DNA from: Granulosicoccus sp965367215
GTDB lineage: Bacteria > Pseudomonadota > Gammaproteobacteria > Granulosicoccales > Granulosicoccaceae
Direction of reading: 5' to 3'
DNA: 19,215 nucleotides
Assembly (NCBI GenBank): GCA_965367215.1
Contig: CBDUIJ010000077.1
Location: 1 to 19,215 of the forward strand
Shown: positions 14,281 to 19,215 of the stretch, piece by piece
Layout: every line of letters starts with the position of its first letter
Numbering within the stretch: the stretch's first letter is position 1
The notes under the pieces: generated by a model
What the model was told of the DNA's origin: nothing
The model's input: only the letters and a program-made list of their open reading frames with translations
Database searches by the model: none
Position numbers and translations under genes: made by a program

Positions 14281-14904
14281 CTAGAGCTCCCGCAGGATCA
14301 TGCTGCCGGCGGCGCCAGCCATGGCAACGGCGGCACTTCGATGCAGATGCCGTTGCGCGGTGGCTCCGGCAAGAATACGACGTACCGCCATGGCGCCCAG
14401 TATGTAGGCTGAGCCGACGACCAGCAGCACGGCAACGGTCACGGGAACCAGTACGGCTGCCCAGTTGAACAGTGTGATGCTGTTCAGATCCAGTACCAGT
14501 GGCAGTAGTGCCAGATAGAAGGCGATGGTCTTCGGGTTGCCCAGCGTGATGGCAAGACCAGACATCAGGGCCGCGCCAAGATCCTTGCCGCGAATGTCAC
14601 CGGTATTCAGGTCATGGCGCCCTGCATGCCAGAACTGCCAGGCCAGATACAGCAGATAGGCAATCGACACCCAGCGGATCACGATGAACAGGGCATTGAA
14701 GCTCTGTGCAATCAGCGCCAGCCCGAACACGGCAAACGACAGATACAACAGATCGCCCAGCGTGATACCTGCCAGCATGGCAAAGCCTGCTCGGGTGCCG
14801 CTGCCGACACTGCGTGCCACCAGTGCAGTAATGCCGGGCCCCGGTATGACAGCGGCTATACCCAGTGCCAGCGCATAGGCGGCAATATCGGTGATGGCAA
14901 TCAT
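14281..14904 (-). CDS. LysE/RhtB family exporter (third of three)
   Basis: A 207-residue inner-membrane protein with IPGPGI at residues 20-25 and GNPKTIAFYLALLPLVL midway, both diagnostic for the LysE superfamily. About six hydrophobic helices are visible, with a basic linker (HAGRHDLNTGDIRGKD) between helices three and four. AGGAG seven bases before the ATG gives a clear ribosome-binding site. It lies 43 bases after the stop of the AEC transporter on the same strand, so it may be the last gene of an exporter transcript. It is only distantly similar to the other two LysE proteins here apart from the motifs, so this is not a recent local duplication. The substrate is unknown. Confidence 0.9.
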   Translation of the reverse strand: MIAITDIAAYALALGIAAVIPGPGITALVARSVGSGTRAGFAMLAGITLGDLLYLSFAVFGLALIAQSFNALFIVIRWVSIAYLLYLAWQFWHAGRHDLNTGDIRGKDLGAALMSGLAITLGNPKTIAFYLALLPLVLDLNSITLFNWAAVLVPVTVAVLLVVGSAYILGAMAVRRILAGATAQRHLHRSAAVAMAGAAGSMILREL

Positions 14905-14947
14905 GGATTGCTCCTGCGTGGGTTGCTCGTCGAAACGTGGGTCCCGA

Positions 14948-15859
14948 CTATATCAAGCCTGCACCACGAAGCAAGGCAATTCCGGCGGTGTAACTGACAA
15001 CGCCCAGGGCTGTCGTGACGGCCACGATTTCCGCGGCCAGAGCACCGTGTCGGGTCATCTGGCGCGCCATGATATAGCTGGCCGTGGCTGTCGGCGAGGC
15101 CGCCAGAAAGAACAGGATGCCCAGCTGCAGATTGTCCAGTTCAAAGGCGATACCCATGCCCACCAGCAGCAAGGGGGATATGATCAGCTTGAAGAACACG
15201 GCCAGCAGGATGGCACGGCTGTGTCCGAAGAGGCTGCTGAATTCCAGCGTTGCGCCGATGCACAGCAGCGCCAGTGGCAGGGTCATTTTCGACAGGTAGT
15301 TGCCGGTGCCGATAATCAGATCCGGAATCGGCAGCTTCAGCACAGAGGCAACAGCGCCTGCCATGATGCCGATCAGAATCGGGTTCTTCAGTATCTGCCG
15401 AAGCACGCCACTGGAGTTGAGCACCCACACGGCAATGATGTTGTAGGCCGTGGTGACCACGGCGATGTACAGAGCCACGACGGGTAGTACTTCTTCACCA
15501 TAGGTGGCAACCGCCAGCGCGACACCCAGTATGGCCAGATTGCCACGGTAGGAGCCTTGCACGAAGACGCCGCGCTGGTCTTCCGGCAGCAGGCGTCCGG
15601 CAATCAGCAGGATGCCGATCAGGATCAGGGTGCCGATCAGTCCGATCAGGGTCAGGCGTATATCCAGGGCTTCATTGAAGGAGCGCCCTGAAATGGCCAG
15701 AAACAGCATGGCGGGCAGTGCCAGATTGAACACGACGGCATTGGCCTGCGTGACAAAATGACCGTCCACCATGCCCAGCTGACGAATGGCCCAACCGAGC
15801 ATCAGCAGCAGCAGAATGGGCCCGGTGATGCCAAAGGCGAAGGAGAACTGTTCAATCAT
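14948..15859 (-). CDS. AEC (auxin efflux carrier) family transporter
   Basis: This 303-residue membrane protein has about ten helices in two five-helix halves, the AEC pattern. It begins with FAFGITGPILLLLMLGWAIR and has NAVVFNLALPAMLFLAIS near residue 45. The second half carries KNPILIGIMAGAVAS, LSKMTLPLALLCIGATLEFS and AASPTATASYIMARQM. These motifs are shared by bacterial malonate/malate and other organic-anion carriers of this family. The substrate cannot be told. The ATG at 15859 comes nine bases after the stop of the PqiA-like gene, so the two are translationally close and surely on one transcript. The next gene downstream is another exporter. Confidence 0.9.
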   Translation of the reverse strand: MIEQFSFAFGITGPILLLLMLGWAIRQLGMVDGHFVTQANAVVFNLALPAMLFLAISGRSFNEALDIRLTLIGLIGTLILIGILLIAGRLLPEDQRGVFVQGSYRGNLAILGVALAVATYGEEVLPVVALYIAVVTTAYNIIAVWVLNSSGVLRQILKNPILIGIMAGAVASVLKLPIPDLIIGTGNYLSKMTLPLALLCIGATLEFSSLFGHSRAILLAVFFKLIISPLLLVGMGIAFELDNLQLGILFFLAASPTATASYIMARQMTRHGALAAEIVAVTTALGVVSYTAGIALLRGAGLI

Positions 15860-15868
15860 GGGTCACGT

Positions 15869-16570
15869 TCAGGATGCGTCGGCAGGCGTGCCGGCCGAGG
15901 GTTGTGCGTCCACGCCAGCCGGGGCCGTGTTCATTACTGCAGATCGTGTCTGCCGCTCATGGCGAAAGCGCGCCTTGAGTCCGGAGCTGAGTAACTGTGT
16001 ACCCAGAATCGACAACAGGCAGTAAGACAGGAAGTACCAGAAACCGACGCCCAGAGTGGCTTCGAAGTCGACCAGTCCGCGACTCTCCTGCATGCCGTTG
16101 CCGGCGAGAAAGGCGATGAAGATGGCGATAACGAAGACATCGGCCATCGACCACTTGCTGATGGCATTGCTCACCGTCAGCAGGGCGGAGCGTGTCGATA
16201 CACTCAGTGGCAGCAACATGATCAGCAGCAGCAGGGCCTTGAACAGTGGCACGATGACGCTGAACACCACGATCAGGATGGCCACCGGCAGATGACCGCC
16301 GGCATGCAGTTCCTGGGCGGTTTCCAGGATGCTGCGCGTCTTGTCGAAGGCGTCCACGGTACCGCGCACATCCAGACCTTCCACCACCATGTCCACCAGA
16401 TTGTTGACCAGGGATGGAGTGTTGGGACTGTCCTTGATCAGCTCCTTGCCGACTTCCACCAGTTTGGTTTTTTCCACCGTGCCGGAGACACTCAGCATGG
16501 GTTGAGTCAGGCCCGGTAGCAGCAGAAAATAGGCGACGACCAGCAGCAATATGCCGAAAGGAGTTTTCAT
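15869..16570 (-). CDS. Single-domain paraquat-inducible protein A-like membrane protein
   Basis: A 233-residue protein with four membrane helices: near the N-terminus FGILLLVVAYFLLLPGL, then VAILIVVFSVIVPLFKALLLLIMLL, KWSMADVFVIAIFIAFLAG and FWYFLSYCLLSILGTQLL. KWSMADVFVIA and the VIVPLFKA segment are typical of the PqiA domain. E. coli PqiA has two such domains plus cysteine-rich ribbons; this protein has one domain and no ribbon. A long periplasmic loop (about residues 25-95) carries acidic and basic residues. The tail after residue 200 is low-complexity and cytoplasmic. PqiA proteins work with the MCE protein PqiB in lipid handling between membranes, but no PqiB or MCE gene lies in the window. 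It sits 35 bp after the MFS gene and nine before the AEC gene. Confidence 0.78.
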   Translation of the reverse strand: MKTPFGILLLVVAYFLLLPGLTQPMLSVSGTVEKTKLVEVGKELIKDSPNTPSLVNNLVDMVVEGLDVRGTVDAFDKTRSILETAQELHAGGHLPVAILIVVFSVIVPLFKALLLLIMLLPLSVSTRSALLTVSNAISKWSMADVFVIAIFIAFLAGNGMQESRGLVDFEATLGVGFWYFLSYCLLSILGTQLLSSGLKARFRHERQTRSAVMNTAPAGVDAQPSAGTPADAS

Positions 16571-16605
16571 GGGGCGTGCAGCGTGAAGTCCGGGGTATGT
16601 TGCTT

Positions 16606-17871
16606 TCAGGATGCGGAAGGCACTGGCGTCGTGATGGAGTCATCCACCTTGCGCAGGAACCACATGCCCAGCAGGAAGAGCACGAGTATAGACAACAAGC
16701 CAAGCCGTGAGTTGCCCGTCGTGGCGGCAACCACACCCACCATGAGAGGTCCGAGTACAGCGGCAGCCTTGCCCAGCATATTGAGAAACCCGAAGTATTC
16801 ACCGGCGCGATCGGCTGGAATCAGCTGGCCGAACAGGGAACGACTGAGTGACTGAACGCCGCCCTGCACCAGCCCCAGCGCTCCGGCCAACAGGTAGAAC
16901 TCGAGAGAACTGCTCATGAAGGTGGCGAAGAATGTGGCAATGACATAGGCCCATAAACCGATCCACAGGCCTCGTTTCGCACCATAGCGCTGACCGATGC
17001 GACCGAACAGCAAGGTGGCTGGAAAGCCGATGAACTGCACCAGAAGCAGGGCCACGATCAGACTGTTGGCCGGCAGGCCGATGGCAATGCCGTAATCGAC
17101 TGCCATGCGGATGATGGTGGCCACGCCGTCGATGTACAGCCAGTAGGCCCACAGGAACAACCACAGATTGCGTTGCTGGCGCATGTCGCGCAAGGTGCTG
17201 AACAGCTTGCGGATCTCGTGGCCCAGTGACAGGCGTTGCCCGGATGTCGGTGCCTGTTCACGCACCCCGAGCAGCAGGGGCAGGGAGAACACCAGCCACC
17301 ACACCGCCACGCTCAGGAACGAGAAACGCACGGCTGCAGCCGCATCCGCCAGACCGAACCAGGCCGGTTTGAGCGTCATGGTCACGTTGACCAGAAACAG
17401 CAGGCCTCCACCCAGGTATCCCAGCGAGTAACCCAGTGCGGAGAGCCGGTGAAAATCCGTGCTGTCGGTCAGCTGCGGCAGCATGGCGTCGTAGAAGACA
17501 TTGGCTCCCGAGAAACCGATGATGGCGATGACATAGATGCTGATGGCCCAGGGCCAGGCGCCTTCATCCACCAGAAAGAAGGCGGCAGTGGCAACGATGC
17601 CCAGGCCTGCGAACAGGGCCAGCAATCGTTTGTGTCTGCCGGAGGAGTCAGCCATGGCACCCAGTAGCGGCGCCATGAGCAGTATCAGGAAGCTGGCGCC
17701 GGAGTTACCCAGGCCCAGCCAGAAGGTACTGGTGGTCGGGTCGGTGCCTGCGCTCCAGTACTGCTTGAAGAACAGGGGGAAGAAACCTGCCATGACTGTG
17801 GTGGCAAAGGCTGAATTCGCCCAGTCATAGAATGCCCAGGAGAGCTGAGAACGTCGATTTTCCTGCGGCAT
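16606..17871 (-). CDS. UMF1-type MFS transporter (Atg22-like)
   Basis: A 421-residue, twelve-helix major facilitator protein. It opens with SQLSWAFYDWANSAFATTVMAGFFPLFFKQYWS, the diagnostic start of the bacterial UMF1/Atg22-like family, with LLGAMADSSGRHKR as the helix 2-3 loop. NVFYDAMLPQL follows, with LGYSLGYLGGGLLFL in helix five and LGLVQGGVQSLSRSLFGQLIP plus AGEYFGFLNMLGK in the second half. Yeast Atg22 exports amino acids from the vacuole; bacterial members are mostly uncharacterised. ATG 17871 is preferred to an upstream TTG at 17895 because the conserved sequence follows directly. It leads the MFS-PqiA-AEC-LysE series on the minus strand and follows the 85-aa gene by 90 bp. Confidence 0.9.
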   Translation of the reverse strand: MPQENRRSQLSWAFYDWANSAFATTVMAGFFPLFFKQYWSAGTDPTTSTFWLGLGNSGASFLILLMAPLLGAMADSSGRHKRLLALFAGLGIVATAAFFLVDEGAWPWAISIYVIAIIGFSGANVFYDAMLPQLTDSTDFHRLSALGYSLGYLGGGLLFLVNVTMTLKPAWFGLADAAAAVRFSFLSVAVWWLVFSLPLLLGVREQAPTSGQRLSLGHEIRKLFSTLRDMRQQRNLWLFLWAYWLYIDGVATIIRMAVDYGIAIGLPANSLIVALLLVQFIGFPATLLFGRIGQRYGAKRGLWIGLWAYVIATFFATFMSSSLEFYLLAGALGLVQGGVQSLSRSLFGQLIPADRAGEYFGFLNMLGKAAAVLGPLMVGVVAATTGNSRLGLLSILVLFLLGMWFLRKVDDSITTPVPSAS

Positions 17872-17961
17872 GGCATCTGGCAAGGGTAGGCACAATGCCT
17901 GATGGTAGCGCCGATTGGTCTCTGGTGGCAGGTGAAACGCTTGTGAATGTAAAGCTGCGTG

Positions 17962-18219
17962 TCAGCGTATGACCTTGAGCAGACGCGTCAGAACCGGTCC
18001 GGATTTGCTGCGCTCGACAAAGTTGGTGTCGATGGTCTCCGGGCGTGCTGCAAACGGCAGTTGCTGTGCCGCTTCCATGTTCAGTGCTGCGCACCGGATC
18101 ATGTCCTCGGTAATCGGCTGTTGAGCCTCATGCAGATCGAACAGAGCGGCATAGGTCAGGGTACCGTCCAGCGGGCCGGCGGTATCTTCAGTTACTGGGT
18201 AGTCGACCGGGTTTTGCAT
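17962..18219 (-). CDS. Hypothetical 85-residue protein
   Basis: I do not recognise this protein. It starts at ATG 18219, with AAAGAG some nine bases upstream as a weak ribosome-binding site. The chain is soluble with no signal peptide or membrane helix. An acidic, Pro/Thr-rich first third (NPVDYPVTEDTAGPLDGTL) is followed by a helical middle (YAALFDLHEAQQPITEDMIRCAALNMEAAQQLPF). The tail is basic (ERSKSGPVLTRLLKVIR). It has one cysteine. Its codon use resembles the neighbours, and the frame is complete between two clear genes on the same strand, which is the main reason to call it. A long plus-strand frame over it is taken as a shadow. It may be co-transcribed with the MFS gene 90 bp downstream. 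Confidence 0.6.
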   Translation of the reverse strand: MQNPVDYPVTEDTAGPLDGTLTYAALFDLHEAQQPITEDMIRCAALNMEAAQQLPFAARPETIDTNFVERSKSGPVLTRLLKVIR

Positions 18220-18426
18220 GGCTGCGTACTCTTTCGAATGTCGATGGATAACCTGGAATCAGTTGTACCCTATCGACATGACATAGTCGTTGCACACAAC
18301 CCGAAGTCGGGGCTTTGCTGGTCGAAAGCGCGGGACGTGTCGCATTGTGCTTGTGAGATAGCTATCACTCGCACAGCGCGTGCCATTTCTCTGACTCATT
18401 GCTACCACCCCGGTGAGCTGGAAGTG

Positions 18427-19215
18427 TCAGTCGTCTCGCAGCTGTGCGGCGATGTTGGCTCGAGACAATCGCCAGGCCGGGTAGATGCCTGCCAGCAATG
18501 CGGAGAGACAGGCCAGTATCAGGGTCTCCGGAATGGCCCCGTCCGGCAGCAGGCTCTGCATGCTCCAGCCGAAGGAGCGCACGTTGATGACCTTGACCAG
18601 AATCTCAGACATGAACCAGCCCAGCGGCAGGGCCAGCAAGCCGGCGAACAGGCCCATGATGAAGGTCTGCAGCAACACCACGCGCATGATCTGCAGGCGG
18701 GTGGCGCCGCTGGCGCGGATGATGGCGAATTCGCGAGCGCGCTCCAGGTGCAGAGCCAGCAGGGCACTGAAGATACCGATGAAGGCCACGCCCACCGTCA
18801 GCCAGCGCAGCACGCGGGTGACTTCGAAGGTGCGATCGAACACGGCCAGTGACTGTGCATGTATGGCGGTGTTGGAGCGGATGAGCAGTGGTTGTTCGCT
18901 GGAGGACAGCGTGTTACGCAGGGTATCCAGCATGCGTTGATCGGAGGTGGGGTCGTCCAGGAGAATGCCCAGCGTACCAATCTGGCTGTCCTGCCAATGG
19001 CGGGAATAGACCGAGCGGGCCATCAGCAGTTTGCCATGACTGGAGCCGAAATCACGAAAGACGGCGGCGATGGCGAATGGCTGCATGCCCTGCTGCTGGG
19101 TAAACAGTTGCAGTTGATCGCCGGCGGCCAATTGGTAGCGTGTGGCCAGCGGTTCGCTGATCATCACCGTGTCACCGAGCGACCACTGAGCCCACGCAGC
19201 ACTTGCCTGCCTGTC
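18427..19215 (-). CDS. FtsX-like ABC transporter permease, C-terminal part
   Basis: The frame is open to the right edge, so the N-terminal half is missing; about 262 residues are present. A periplasmic segment (LATRYQLAAGDQLQL, then FAIAAVFRDFGSSHGKLLMAR) comes first. The FtsX/MacB C-terminal block follows: helix VLRWLTVGVAFIGIFSALLALHL, the EFAIIRASGATRLQI coupling segment, two further helices and the end LLAGIYPAWRLSRANIAAQLRDD. The sequence VINVRSFGWSMQ recalls the AttF/AttG-type lipoprotein or secretion permeases rather than MacB. Such permeases work with an ATPase whose gene would lie to the right. Their role is usually extraction of lipoprotein or lipid from the inner membrane. The 207 bp to the next gene downstream show no clear terminator. 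Confidence 0.85.
   Translation of the reverse strand, partial: DRQASAAWAQWSLGDTVMISEPLATRYQLAAGDQLQLFTQQQGMQPFAIAAVFRDFGSSHGKLLMARSVYSRHWQDSQIGTLGILLDDPTSDQRMLDTLRNTLSSSEQPLLIRSNTAIHAQSLAVFDRTFEVTRVLRWLTVGVAFIGIFSALLALHLERAREFAIIRASGATRLQIMRVVLLQTFIMGLFAGLLALPLGWFMSEILVKVINVRSFGWSMQSLLPDGAIPETLILACLSALLAGIYPAWRLSRANIAAQLRDD

Noticed and set aside
14891..15487. Plus-strand frame of about 198 codons
   Set aside because: It is antisense to the AEC transporter and has a Gln/Gly/His/Arg-rich shadow translation.
17959..18852. Long plus-strand open frame of about 297 codons
   Set aside because: It lies antisense over the FtsX-like permease and the 85-aa gene. Its translation is Gln/His/Gly/Arg-rich low-complexity without a family pattern, as expected for a shadow of a high-G+C gene.

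Overview
The window reads as chromosome of a marine-type gammaproteobacterium with moderately high G+C. Gene content (ComM/YifB ATPase, WaaL-like O-antigen ligase, LysE/AEC/UMF1 exporters, TRAP fused permease, PqiA, FtsX-like permease) fits a large-genome Chromatiales-like or Granulosicoccus-like organism. That genus-level placement is an impression from family content, not a computed result. No tRNA, rRNA, CRISPR array, transposase or phage gene was recognised.

Layout. 1-368 is the C-terminal end of a TRAP transporter fused permease. 418-2102 holds a divergent pair, an XRE-type regulator (-) and a short-chain dehydrogenase (+). 2260-2505 is a secreted small EF-hand protein (-) with a good terminator, and 2961-3614 is the first of three LysE-type exporters. 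3969-4541 is a small outer-membrane beta-barrel protein. About 4645-6654 is a lower-G+C block with a sulfotransferase-like gene overlapping the ribosome-binding site of a TPR gene. That TPR gene was once fused to a glycosyltransferase domain and is now cut by an in-frame amber codon. The block is bracketed by two copies of GACCCACTAG. 6826-11691 carries comM, an O-antigen ligase-like protein with a long acidic tail, and a cysteine desulfurase-family enzyme, all on +.

11696-12902 (-) pairs a NUDIX hydrolase with a LysE exporter. These diverge from a MarR regulator (13076-13513), whose start codon lies in a 42-bp nested palindrome that looks like its own operator. 13849-14256 is a small lipoprotein. 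From 14281 to the right edge everything is on the minus strand: LysE exporter, AEC transporter, single-domain PqiA-like membrane protein, UMF1-type MFS transporter, an unrecognised 85-aa protein and an FtsX-like ABC permease running off the window.

Themes. The window is rich in exporters (three LysE, one AEC, one UMF1/MFS, PqiA and FtsX-like membrane proteins). It also has several cell-surface glycan functions (sulfotransferase, decayed TPR-glycosyltransferase, O-antigen ligase). I do not see a clearly new multi-gene system. The best leads are the decaying glycan-modification block with flanking repeats, the acidic tail on the O-antigen ligase, and the MarR nested palindrome with a related palindrome just past the gene.
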